A stretch of 25,495 nt of DNA from Brevinema_A sp051649605 (GTDB lineage Bacteria > Spirochaetota > Brevinematia > Brevinematales > Brevinemataceae), in assembly GCA_051649605.1 (NCBI GenBank), contig JBOFHK010000015.1, positions 1 to 25,495 on the forward strand, read 5' to 3'. The notes under the pieces are model-generated. The model was not told where the DNA came from and made no database searches. It was given only the letters and a program-made list of their open reading frames with translations. The translations under genes were made by a program, and so were the position numbers. Position 1 is the first letter of the stretch, and every line of letters begins with the position of its first letter. Of the stretch, positions 1-7,150 are shown piece by piece.

Positions 1-13
1 CCACTATATCCCA
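1..13 (-). tRNA. probable 5' end of a tRNA (tRNA-Gln-like), cut by window edge
   Basis: Read on the minus strand from base 13, the sequence is TGGGATATAGTGG. If T is position 1, then T8, A9, G10 and a pyrimidine at 11 fall where tRNAs need them. A 5' U1 is typical of tRNA-Gln, which uses a U1-A72 pair. It begins 12 bases after a perfect -10 box; the tRNA-Leu at the right end has a comparable gap of 10. Only 13 bases are visible, so this is inference. Confidence 0.35.
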
Positions 14-25
14 AGCAAGTTATCT

Positions 26-54
26 ATTATAACACAGCATCAATGTCTTGTCAA
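26..54 (-). promoter_or_regulatory. perfect-consensus sigma-70 promoter, reading off the left edge
   Basis: On the minus strand there is TTGACA (54-49), a 17-base spacer and TATAAT (31-26), an exact match to both consensus hexamers. The bases upstream of the -35 (about 55-100) are almost pure A/T tracts, including a 12-base direct repeat at 63-74 and 85-96, as in an UP element. Such strong promoters usually drive stable RNA genes, which agrees with the tRNA-like start just downstream. Confidence 0.8.
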
Positions 55-208
55 TACTTTTTAAAATATTATTTTTTTATAATAAAAATATTATTTATAT
101 AAGATCTAAAATTCTTGAAGAATACTCTCCATCTCTTTATATTATTACCTAAGAATAACGCCATTGCCTAGCTTATTCCTATAACCCACTTTCCTATATT
201 ATAGTATC

Positions 209-787
209 TTAATAAAAAAGTGTTTCTAAAATATGATTATTGGTAAGAAAATTTTCTAAAATATCCAATTGAGTATCATCTAAATAAATAGCGTCAAGAT
301 AGATCATTTTATTTTTCACACTTGATTTTTCTACTGGAGCTAGTTTTAAGTAGAAGTTATCTTGTTGAAAAGATATACTAAAATTAATTTGTGGATTTTG
401 CACTATTTGCCGACCTAAGCCTGCAACACTCTCTTCAATATAAGTAGCCTCAACATATCCCAAATAATAAGAGATACTCTCTTCTTCATCAATAAGATTA
501 AAACGTTCAAAGCGATAAATATCCATCGCTTCTAATAGATCTTTAACTTGTGATTGTCGAAAATAAATAATATGATCCACCCACTTATTGTAATGAATCA
601 TAAAATAAGGTTGGTCTTCATCCTTTAAAATCTTTTTATTATCAAATCGATAATCAATATCGGTAGTTGTTAGCTTTTTATTTCCTAAAAATCCTTGTTC
701 CGTAAATACTTTTGCTTTTTGAACAATAAGTAAAGAATAAACTAAGGTCGGAATAAGTAAAAAAATAGATAACATTCTATTCATCAT
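209..787 (-). CDS. exported protein of unknown function, paralogue of the upstream gene
   Basis: No family recognised. The protein has about 192 residues. A hydrophobic N-terminal segment (about residues 3-20, SIFLLIPTLVYSLLI) acts as signal peptide or anchor, and the rest is polar with a predicted mix of strands and helices, so it is probably periplasmic or surface-located. It aligns along its length with the next gene upstream (852-1349): both have LLIP in the signal segment, FRQSQVKDLL versus FQSSQAKRLL, a GYxE/GYYQ block, NPQINFSI versus NPSLTVYF, and YLDDTQLDILENFL versus YLTRQGIDELETIL near the C-terminus. The open frame extends to a GTG at 793, but the SD GAGGTGA lies over that codon, so the ATG at 787 (or 784) is the likelier start. 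A perfect palindrome abuts the ribosome binding site. Confidence 0.75.
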   Translation of the reverse strand: MMNRMLSIFLLIPTLVYSLLIVQKAKVFTEQGFLGNKKLTTTDIDYRFDNKKILKDEDQPYFMIHYNKWVDHIIYFRQSQVKDLLEAMDIYRFERFNLIDEEESISYYLGYVEATYIEESVAGLGRQIVQNPQINFSISFQQDNFYLKLAPVEKSSVKNKMIYLDAIYLDDTQLDILENFLTNNHILETLFY

Positions 788-794
788 AATCACC

Positions 795-824
795 TCTTAT
801 CTTTATTATATAATAAAGATAAGA
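795..824. repeat. 30-bp perfect palindrome upstream of the 209-787 gene
   Basis: The arm TCTTATCTTTATTAT (795-809) is followed directly by its exact reverse complement (810-824). On the minus strand the 3' arm runs into the GAGGTGA ribosome binding site of the downstream gene, so an RNA hairpin here would partly hide the SD. It could equally be a DNA operator or a cruciform-prone AT palindrome. No U-tract follows it on either strand, so it is not a standard terminator. Confidence 0.7.
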
Positions 825-851
825 TAGTAATATTTGATAAGAAAAACTATA

Positions 852-1349
852 TTATTTTTTTGCTAAATAAAATTTTTGAAGGATGGTTTCTAATTCGTCT
901 ATCCCTTGTCGAGTAAGATAAAACATCTCAGGTTTGATCATCATCCCCTTTTGAATACGTCCAATGGAAAATATTAAAATCTGTTCTCCCTCTCCTGTAG
1001 CATCAAAGTATACGGTCAGAGAAGGATTCAAAGAAGAGATTCTTTGTCTTCTGTCTTCAATAGAGTAAAAACTTATAGTCATCAATTTTTGATAATACCC
1101 TAATTCTTCTGCATTTTGTTGGTGTTCTTTATGTTTTTTAATTACCGATAAAAGACGTTTTGCCTGCGAAGATTGAAATACCGCTCGATAAGGAATTAAT
1201 GCTGGTTGAAAATCAATAATAGTATATTCTTCTCCTTGATCAATACGAACATCTACAACGGGAACAGTATTAGAATACATATCAAACATCATCGTATAGC
1301 TATAGAAAGAACAAGGAATCAACAATAATATCAAAAAATATTGGTACAC
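852..1349 (-). CDS. exported protein of unknown function, paralogue of the 209-787 gene
   Basis: A 165-residue protein of unrecognised family. It has a hydrophobic N-terminal segment (residues 3-17, QYFLILLLIPCSFYS) that looks like a signal peptide. The Cys at residue 13 is preceded by Pro, a poor lipobox, so a lipoprotein is possible but unlikely. The rest is soluble, with a C-terminal YLTRQGIDELETIL block shared with its downstream neighbour. Translation starts at GTG 1349, five bases after an AGGAG SD. The two paralogues are in tandem, 64 bases apart, and probably share a transcript, with the palindrome between them. I see no catalytic motif. Confidence 0.75.
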   Translation of the reverse strand: MYQYFLILLLIPCSFYSYTMMFDMYSNTVPVVDVRIDQGEEYTIIDFQPALIPYRAVFQSSQAKRLLSVIKKHKEHQQNAEELGYYQKLMTISFYSIEDRRQRISSLNPSLTVYFDATGEGEQILIFSIGRIQKGMMIKPEMFYLTRQGIDELETILQKFYLAKK

Positions 1350-1464
1350 AGCAACTCCTAAGATAAGCTTATTCTATATAGTATCGATATTTTTTGATAT
1401 TTTGTTAGCTTTCTACTAAAATTTATATTTCACTCTTATAATAAAATCACCGCTATTAAATAAA

Positions 1465-1497
1465 AAATAGAGACAGTTAAATAGACAGTTTCTATTT
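1465..1497 (-). terminator. probable terminator of the 1548-1958 lipoprotein gene
   Basis: Arms 1465-1473 and 1489-1497 pair over nine positions with one G-U. On the minus strand the stem is followed by TTTTTATTTAATA. The loop carries a direct repeat, AGACAGTT, twice at 12-base spacing. The stem is AT-rich, so strength is uncertain. Confidence 0.5.
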
Positions 1498-1547
1498 ATA
1501 GAGTTTTTATGGTGAACAATCTACTATTACTGATTATAAATTTTTCA

Positions 1548-1958
1548 TTATCTTTTTAGGACTTTTAACCCAAAAAATATCTTCGTAGGTTCATTAGGAT
1601 TGGTGTGAATGACTCCAGCAAGTAAACCCCGCTGATCACTCATGGCCAGAGAAGCGTATCTTGTTGTGTTACCAATAGTAATTTTATAAATAGCCCAAAT
1701 TCCAGATACATCTGGTACACTTGATATAGTAAAATAAACCCCAGGGGTGGACGGTATGATGAATGATCCATCACTTTTAATCTGTACAAGAGTATCTAGC
1801 TTAACAACTACCGTAGGATCAATAGTCTGTAACCAAAGTTGAGCCGATACATCTGTTACCCAATGCCCTTGTACATAAAAAGTCCAATTTTTTCGATGAT
1901 CCAAGCCTAAACTACAAGACACAACAAATAATAAACCCAATAATAATATTTTTTTCAT
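1548..1958 (-). CDS. small putative lipoprotein of unknown function
   Basis: 136 residues. The N-terminus MKKILLLGLLFVVSC is a lysine pair, a hydrophobic core and a Cys at residue 15, which fits the relaxed spirochaetal lipobox (V-V-S-C) and suggests lipid anchoring. The mature part is rich in beta-forming residues: YVQGHWVTD, LDTLVQIKSDGSFIIPSTPG and WAIYKITIGNTTRYASLAMSD would suit a small beta-sandwich or lipocalin-like barrel, but this is only inferred. It has an AAGGA SD just before ATG 1958 and its own probable terminator, so it appears monocistronic. No homologous family recognised. Confidence 0.7.
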   Translation of the reverse strand: MKKILLLGLLFVVSCSLGLDHRKNWTFYVQGHWVTDVSAQLWLQTIDPTVVVKLDTLVQIKSDGSFIIPSTPGVYFTISSVPDVSGIWAIYKITIGNTTRYASLAMSDQRGLLAGVIHTNPNEPTKIFFGLKVLKR

Positions 1959-2049
1959 ATTTATTTTCCTTTATAATATATTTACTCAAACAATAATCCA
2001 TCCCTAAAAACAAATAAATTTGTAAATTATCTTTATTTTAAAATCAATT

Positions 2050-2081
2050 AAAAAATACCCTATTGTAGAAGAGGGTTTTTA
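2050..2081 (-). terminator. intrinsic terminator downstream of hisS
   Basis: ACCCT (2057-2061) pairs with AGGGT (2072-2076) around a 10-base loop, with A-tract and T-tract flanks that extend the stem after a mismatch. On the minus strand the hairpin is followed by ATTTTTT. The flanks would allow some termination in both directions. Confidence 0.6.
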
Positions 2082-2160
2082 TTAAGATCTGCAATATTTT
2101 CTTTAACTAGGTGTGTTCTTAGATTACGTTTCACCAATACAGAATACACTCCCTTTTTAC

Positions 2161-3654
2161 TTAATATAGTTCAAAGGTTTTTAAATCAAACTCCTCTTCC
2201 ATTCCTGTATTCATACTTTTTCTTTTGAGAATCCCTTTTTGAAGTTCTGGGATTCCACAAATCCACACGTATTTGATCCCTGCTTTATCCGCATATTTTA
2301 GCTGTTTCCCCAAATCCCAAGAAATATCTGGAAAAATCTCCACCCGATACTCTTTAGCTTTGGACGCCTGTAAAAACGATATAAGATCAGATTCGTAACT
2401 AAGATCTCCCTCTCTCTCTTTATCGAAGAAAGGGTTTTTCACCAACAAAGGAAGCACTTTATTAAGAGAATCTAACATCAATGTTTTATTTCCTGTATGA
2501 GAAAGAGCTATATTCTCTATCATACTAACACAATCTAAAAAAATATGCTCCATATTTTTTATATTATCAGAAATAGTATAAAACATTGCCAAAGGAATCG
2601 CAGAATCTAAGGCAATCATATGCTTCTCTACCACCAGATCCTGATCACTCAACAAACCATGCCCTCTGAGAAACGATTCAAAGGTAACATCACCAATGGC
2701 AAATCCTACTCCAGAAATTTCACTATTTTTATGAAATAAACTCACGAGATTATCGTAACGACCTCCTCCAAACAAGGCTCGCGTATTTTCAGGGTTTTTA
2801 TCGAATGCTTCAAACACAAGGCCTGTATAGTATGCTAAGCCTCGAACCACCGAAAAATGATAAGAGAGAGGATTTTTTTCTTTAAAAATTTGTTCGCCTA
2901 AAGCTAAGATCTCTTTTAATTCTTTAGCTCCTTGAGATTCAGGGACAAGAGCAAAGTTTTCTTCAAAACTATTTTGACATATTTGATTAAATTTGGTAGT
3001 TTGTTCTGTAGAAAGCCCTATCTCCTGCAATAAGAGAGTGAATTTTTCTTGAGAAAGTTTATCTTTTTTATCAAGAGCTTTAGATAATTTTTCGACGAGA
3101 TCAGCTGAGATTCCGAGATAGTCTATAAAAATATCTTGGACAAATTGTCGATGATTAATACGAATTTCATACATATCAGGATTAGCCTGAAATACCTCAA
3201 AGACCGCCTGTGCCGTACTGAGAATCTCAAAATCAGCAGAAACTCCTGTCGCTCCAATAAGATCTACATTTACTTGATAAAATTCTCGCAGTCGACCTTT
3301 TTGGGGGCGTTCATATCGCATAAAATTTTCGATTGAGTACCAACGCTGAATTTTAGGAAGCTCGTTAATTTTTGCGGCATACATCCGTGCAATCGTCGGT
3401 GTAAGCTCAGGACGAATAGCAACACGTCTTTCCCCTTTATCATAAAACACATAAAGCTGTTTCTCTGCGATCTCTTCACCACTTTTTGCTGCAAAAATCT
3501 CGAAGTCTTCTAAAATAGGACCTGATATTTTTTCGTAGGCAAAGCTTGAAACCGCTTCTTCGATCAAAGAAAACATATAAGAACGAAATCTCATCTCTTG
3601 GGGATAAAAATCCCTTGTTCCTGGATAGGAATTAGTTGATATTTTTTGACTCAT
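2161..3654 (-). CDS. hisS: histidine--tRNA ligase
   Basis: Class II aminoacyl-tRNA synthetase that charges tRNA-His with histidine in the cytoplasm. At 497 residues it is longer than the usual bacterial HisRS (about 420). Visible landmarks: RPELTPTIAR (81-90), motif 2 (about 108-134, with FMRYERP and GRLREFYQ), the histidine-binding RGLAYYTG, and FGGGRYDN before motif 3. Motif 3 reads GVGFAIGDVTFESFL: the arginine normally found after the FA(L/I)G turn in E. coli-type enzymes is replaced by Asp. From memory, a subfamily of longer HisRS enzymes has the same GD form, so this probably marks a subfamily rather than loss of activity. The C-terminal part is an anticodon-binding domain. It lies 27 bases after nfeD and is probably co-transcribed with it. 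Confidence 0.95.
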   Translation of the reverse strand: MSQKISTNSYPGTRDFYPQEMRFRSYMFSLIEEAVSSFAYEKISGPILEDFEIFAAKSGEEIAEKQLYVFYDKGERRVAIRPELTPTIARMYAAKINELPKIQRWYSIENFMRYERPQKGRLREFYQVNVDLIGATGVSADFEILSTAQAVFEVFQANPDMYEIRINHRQFVQDIFIDYLGISADLVEKLSKALDKKDKLSQEKFTLLLQEIGLSTEQTTKFNQICQNSFEENFALVPESQGAKELKEILALGEQIFKEKNPLSYHFSVVRGLAYYTGLVFEAFDKNPENTRALFGGGRYDNLVSLFHKNSEISGVGFAIGDVTFESFLRGHGLLSDQDLVVEKHMIALDSAIPLAMFYTISDNIKNMEHIFLDCVSMIENIALSHTGNKTLMLDSLNKVLPLLVKNPFFDKEREGDLSYESDLISFLQASKAKEYRVEIFPDISWDLGKQLKYADKAGIKYVWICGIPELQKGILKRKSMNTGMEEEFDLKTFELY

Positions 3655-3681
3655 AACTCTCTCTTGCTATAATTTGAATAA

Positions 3682-4128
3682 TTATCCGTTATCTACCAAA
3701 GATACAAATACCGTAATCCCTTCTACTGAATGAATTATTACCCAAGAACCTTGAGTAATAACACTTTGATCCTGAGATCGAGCAGGGAAAATATCCGCTG
3801 CATGCTGGATTCTTCCTTGATTTTCGAGATTATTAATTGTCTCGACCACTTTTACTTTTTTCCCAATTAAAGCTTCTGATCCCTGCTTATAACCCACATC
3901 TTTTTTACTCATTACAAATAAAGGACGAATCAACGCTATTGCCACCCCTGAACCAATAAAAAATAGGACTCCTTGAATCCAAATATTATCGACCAATAGG
4001 GCAAAAAATCCTACTATTAACGCCACTAGTGCTAAAAAAATAAAAATTGTTGCGGGGGTTAATAATTCTAATACCAGTAACATTAATGCAACAATCCACC
4101 AAAAAACATATAGGGTATTTTGATCCAT
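3682..4128 (-). CDS. NfeD family membrane protein
   Basis: 148 residues, the short NfeD form. The N-terminal half (about residues 8-70) is two or three closely spaced membrane segments with the motif LELLTPATIFIFLALVALIVG typical of NfeD proteins. The C-terminal half (about 80-148) is a beta-rich OB-fold with LIGKKVKVVETI, GRIQHAADIFPARS and GSWVIIHSVEGITVFV. Family knowledge: NfeD proteins work with SPFH/stomatin-like proteins in membrane organisation or proteolysis. No stomatin gene is adjacent here, which is unusual. The start at 4128 follows an AAGGAG SD. It is the first gene of a probable nfeD-hisS transcript; a minus-strand TATAAT (4173-4168) upstream lacks a convincing -35. Confidence 0.88.
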   Translation of the reverse strand: MDQNTLYVFWWIVALMLLVLELLTPATIFIFLALVALIVGFFALLVDNIWIQGVLFFIGSGVAIALIRPLFVMSKKDVGYKQGSEALIGKKVKVVETINNLENQGRIQHAADIFPARSQDQSVITQGSWVIIHSVEGITVFVSLVDNG

Positions 4129-4140
4129 ACTCTACTCCTT

Positions 4141-4169
4141 ATGACAATTTTTTATTATCTTCTTACTAT
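4141..4169 (+). promoter_or_regulatory. candidate promoter of the 4213-4569 small secreted protein
   Basis: ATGACA (4141-4146), a 17-base spacer and TACTAT (4164-4169) match the sigma-70 hexamers at 5/6 and 4/6. Transcription would start near 4176, inside the inverted repeat at 4169-4189. A minus-strand TATAAT at 4173-4168, possibly serving nfeD, overlaps this -10, so the two promoters could interfere. Confidence 0.4.
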
Positions 4170-4189
4170 TATATATCAACGATATATAA
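4169..4189. repeat. 21-bp inverted repeat between nfeD and a divergent small gene, possible operator
   Basis: TTATATATC (4169-4177), AAC, then GATATATAA (4181-4189) form a perfect nine-base dyad with a three-base centre. It covers the predicted transcription start of the plus-strand gene and abuts the minus-strand TATAAT, a position suited to an operator. Its AT content means chance cannot be excluded. Confidence 0.4.
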
Positions 4190-4212
4190 AACAATAATTA
4201 AGAAGGAAAATG

Positions 4213-4569
4213 ATGAAATTAATTATTATTCTACTATCATTTAATACAATGATTGGGGGAGCAGAGCCAAAAAATATTATGTATATCCCTGTCCGTCAAG
4301 GTACAAACCTATCAGTATCCCCAACAAATATTGATACCTTATATATCCAAAAAGTTGCTGCTCGAAGAGCTGGGCATATCAGTGTAGGAAATCAAGAAGA
4401 TATTGATAACTTCAACGAAGACATGGAAGGAATCCTTCGCTCCAAACCCTTTAATAACAAAACAAATTCCTATTGGCTAGATCCAAATTTTCAATTTGGG
4501 CCAGGATCAGTTAACGATCTAGGAAGTAACCCCAACGCCGAACAAGTCTTACAGCCTTACATTTTTTAA
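4213..4569 (+). CDS. small secreted protein of unknown function
   Basis: About 118 residues. The N-terminus MKLIIILLSFNTMIGGAEP looks like a signal peptide, with probable cleavage after GGA, leaving a soluble periplasmic or exported domain of about 100 residues without Cys. Two ATG codons occur in tandem (4210 and 4213); the AAGGA SD at 4203-4207 is better spaced from the second. Recognisable stretches such as IMYIPVRQGTNLS and NSYWLDPNFQFGPGS match no family I know. The gene is the only plus-strand one in a long minus-strand region, and its last 21 bases overlap the end of the convergent yfhO-like gene. SD, signal peptide and upstream promoter candidate argue that it is real. Confidence 0.65.
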   Translation: MKLIIILLSFNTMIGGAEPKNIMYIPVRQGTNLSVSPTNIDTLYIQKVAARRAGHISVGNQEDIDNFNEDMEGILRSKPFNNKTNSYWLDPNFQFGPGSVNDLGSNPNAEQVLQPYIF

Positions 4570-7026
4570 AGCCACAACAACTGCAAAAATCATTGCTAGA
4601 ATAATAAAGATCTGCGAAAAAAGTAATCCCGAAACAGGACGATCATAATATAGCTCAATACTCTGCGTTCCTTCTGGAATATAAGTATACTGCTGAATCC
4701 CATTGGCTCGATCAAGTCTTCCAGGCACACTATCTACTAAGATTTTCCAACCTGGGTCCATCAGATCACCAAAATAAAGTACTTTTGCTTCACTCAGATT
4801 TAGATCCAATCGATAAGCATTATAATTTAATCGTTCAGGAACAACAGGTACAGGAGGGGAAATAGTAAGATCTTCAGGAATCCCATAGCCAATATTTTCG
4901 ATAGGAAGAACAAATTGCTCAATATTTTTAAGAGATCTTGACAAACTATCAAAAAGATCCAAACGATCTGTCTCCCGAACATTAGACACTAAAGCAAAAC
5001 GCGGGAGTTTATTTTTTAGTTCATAAATAGCAACTGTTTGATTATAACTCCCTCGAAGATTCGTAATAAACAGAGCGTCTTTTTGTAATTGAGAAACAAA
5101 TAACTGTTGATTGTCCGCACCAACTAAAAGATATTTTACGTTTCCAATATACCATAGTCTTCTATTCATTTCCCAAATATCATCATAACTCTGATAATTA
5201 TCAATACTGTTAAAAGGAGAAGCAAAAAAATTAACATACCCATCATCCAAGCGAGATATAGGAATCCTTCCAAACATATTAAGATCAAAATAAGGAAAAG
5301 AATAGGTTAAGTCATTGTTATTTAAAGGGTAAAGTCCCTGCTCAACCACAGAACCCATAGGATGAGGAGAACCTGTCAAATTAGGGATGTAGAGAGAGCC
5401 TGATGCTCGATATTCTAAGCCTAAATTATCTTCCAAAAATCGAATCAACTCTGTTTTGGGGTAAAATTTTTCTTCATTGACATAAGTTCGAGCAATATAA
5501 AATCGATTGGATTGATATAAATTATACGATGTCAGAAGAATAATGATCAAAGGAAAGTAATTAAGAAATCGAGGATATCGACCCCCCAGATAACACAAAG
5601 CCGTTAACATAGTAAATAACGAAGTCATACTCAGTACTGCATGCAATCGACCAGTTAATATAGCATCGATCATCGCACGATCGGCACGCCCCAAAGCTTT
5701 ACGAATAACAGAGGCATCGCCCCCTCCCGTAACCATCAGCAGGATCAACCAAAGAATACTCAATCCCATAATAGTACCCAACACTAAGAAAAATATTTTT
5801 TTCTTTTTTATATCATTCACGTCGCTTGATGCTAATAATTCTTTAACAGCATCCAAACCAAAAGCAGCAACAATACTCCAAGATAATCCTGTAATACTAA
5901 GAAATTTTAAGGGAACCCGCATTTTGTCCATTCCGGGGATTTGATACCAAAGCCAAAAAAATGGAGTCCCAGGAAGGTATTTCCCAAAAGCAAGGAGTAA
6001 CGCTAGGAACCCGGCAAAAAGGAAAAATCGAAGAGATTTATCAGTTTTTTTCCAAGCAAGTACCGCCCCAATAATCATAAATACCATAAGAAAAAAACCT
6101 AAAGAATCTGTATTACCTGATAACGGTTTATCACCATAATAAGGATATTCAGGCTCGGAGGAACTAAGCCCATGATACCCAAATGCAAAACTGTCCAAAA
6201 GTTCGACTGGAGGAAAAGACCAACTGGTTGCAAATTCCCAAGATCCTTGATTGGCTAAAAATTCTGAATTACTCCAAAATTTTATTGTTGGAAGAAAAAT
6301 ACCCAATCCAATAATTACCACTAAGAATAAATAGCAAATTTTATTTTTAATGGTTTGTATAGGGAGAAATTCTTTTAATGTAGAAATAGGAAACGATATT
6401 GATTTGGTGTAAATCAGTAAATACAAAACCCAAGCCATCCCTAAAACTGTTCCATAAATCCCACGTTGTGGCTCTCCAATCATCATCCAAGCCCAAAAAA
6501 TCCCAGCCCAAATAGTAGCTAATATTTTGAAGATATGTTTCTCCGTTCTTCCATCCAAAATAACAGAGAGACAGAGTAAAAACCCTGGGGTCATGGGGAT
6601 TGCTTCAATTGCCAAAGCATGCCCACTATAAACTAAAGAAAGAACGTGAGGTAAAAAGGTATATGATAAAGCACCAAATACTGATGCTGAATCAGAAAGC
6701 CCTTGCCTTTTAATTAAGGTGAATGTCAATATTCCTGATAAAAACAAGGCAACAATATAGATCCAAACAACTTGAACATTCCCAGTTAATGCTAAAATAC
6801 TATTGTACAAATCAGGGTTGGGAACATTAAAAATAAATCCGAGCCAGTAATTTGGGATAAAATGGTAACCCTGTTTGGATAATAAAGACCGAACAATAAC
6901 CGACCTCATCGAAATATTATCATCCACCCCTTGGAGGAGCATTCCCATAAAGCTTTCTCGAAATAATAATAGAATCAGCCCAATTAGTACCATAGAAAAA
7001 AATATTCTTTTTTTATTGTCAGACAT
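4549..7026 (-). CDS. YfhO family membrane protein (GT-C-like, putative glycosylation role)
   Basis: 825 residues. The N-terminal two thirds contain about a dozen hydrophobic membrane segments (first at residues 9-25, FFSMVLIGLILLLF). The GT-C/YfhO landmarks are seen as an acidic pair soon after TM1 (VDDN, residues 34-37) and the short loop PNYWLGFIFNVP. A last membrane segment (SGLLFSQIFIILAMIFAVVVALK) closes the protein after a soluble extracytoplasmic domain (about 520-795). Family knowledge: YfhO-type proteins are integral membrane proteins related to lipid-linked glycosyltransferases, linked in Firmicutes to lipoteichoic acid glycosylation. A spirochaete would probably modify another surface glycan; the substrate is unknown. 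An AAGGA SD precedes ATG 7026. The gene lies 118 bases after truB and overlaps the convergent small gene by 21 bases. Confidence 0.8.
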   Translation of the reverse strand: MSDNKKRIFFSMVLIGLILLLFRESFMGMLLQGVDDNISMRSVIVRSLLSKQGYHFIPNYWLGFIFNVPNPDLYNSILALTGNVQVVWIYIVALFLSGILTFTLIKRQGLSDSASVFGALSYTFLPHVLSLVYSGHALAIEAIPMTPGFLLCLSVILDGRTEKHIFKILATIWAGIFWAWMMIGEPQRGIYGTVLGMAWVLYLLIYTKSISFPISTLKEFLPIQTIKNKICYLFLVVIIGLGIFLPTIKFWSNSEFLANQGSWEFATSWSFPPVELLDSFAFGYHGLSSSEPEYPYYGDKPLSGNTDSLGFFLMVFMIIGAVLAWKKTDKSLRFFLFAGFLALLLAFGKYLPGTPFFWLWYQIPGMDKMRVPLKFLSITGLSWSIVAAFGLDAVKELLASSDVNDIKKKKIFFLVLGTIMGLSILWLILLMVTGGGDASVIRKALGRADRAMIDAILTGRLHAVLSMTSLFTMLTALCYLGGRYPRFLNYFPLIIILLTSYNLYQSNRFYIARTYVNEEKFYPKTELIRFLEDNLGLEYRASGSLYIPNLTGSPHPMGSVVEQGLYPLNNNDLTYSFPYFDLNMFGRIPISRLDDGYVNFFASPFNSIDNYQSYDDIWEMNRRLWYIGNVKYLLVGADNQQLFVSQLQKDALFITNLRGSYNQTVAIYELKNKLPRFALVSNVRETDRLDLFDSLSRSLKNIEQFVLPIENIGYGIPEDLTISPPVPVVPERLNYNAYRLDLNLSEAKVLYFGDLMDPGWKILVDSVPGRLDRANGIQQYTYIPEGTQSIELYYDRPVSGLLFSQIFIILAMIFAVVVALKNVRL

Positions 7027-7073
7027 AATTGATCCTTATTGTCATATTTTTATTGTGAATTACTATAGATAAG

Positions 7074-7150
7074 TCATAAAATAATGTGAGTACCAAGAGA
7101 ATATCTTATCACTAAAAGTAAGAAATAATTGCTATCTCATTATTTTATGA
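7074..7150. repeat. 13-bp perfect inverted repeat flanking the truB-yfhO intergenic region
   Basis: TCATAAAATAATG (7074-7086) and its exact reverse complement (7138-7150) are separated by 51 bases. The right arm includes the truB stop codon. The minus-strand RNA could form a long stem-loop with smaller hairpins inside. It may be a processing site, a weak terminator or the remnant of a small repeat element. No open frame lies within it. Confidence 0.5.

Noticed and set aside
61..100. 12-base direct repeat AAAATATTATTT as a mobile-element or CRISPR trace
   Set aside because: Low-complexity AT sequence with only two copies; better explained as an AT tract upstream of the promoter.
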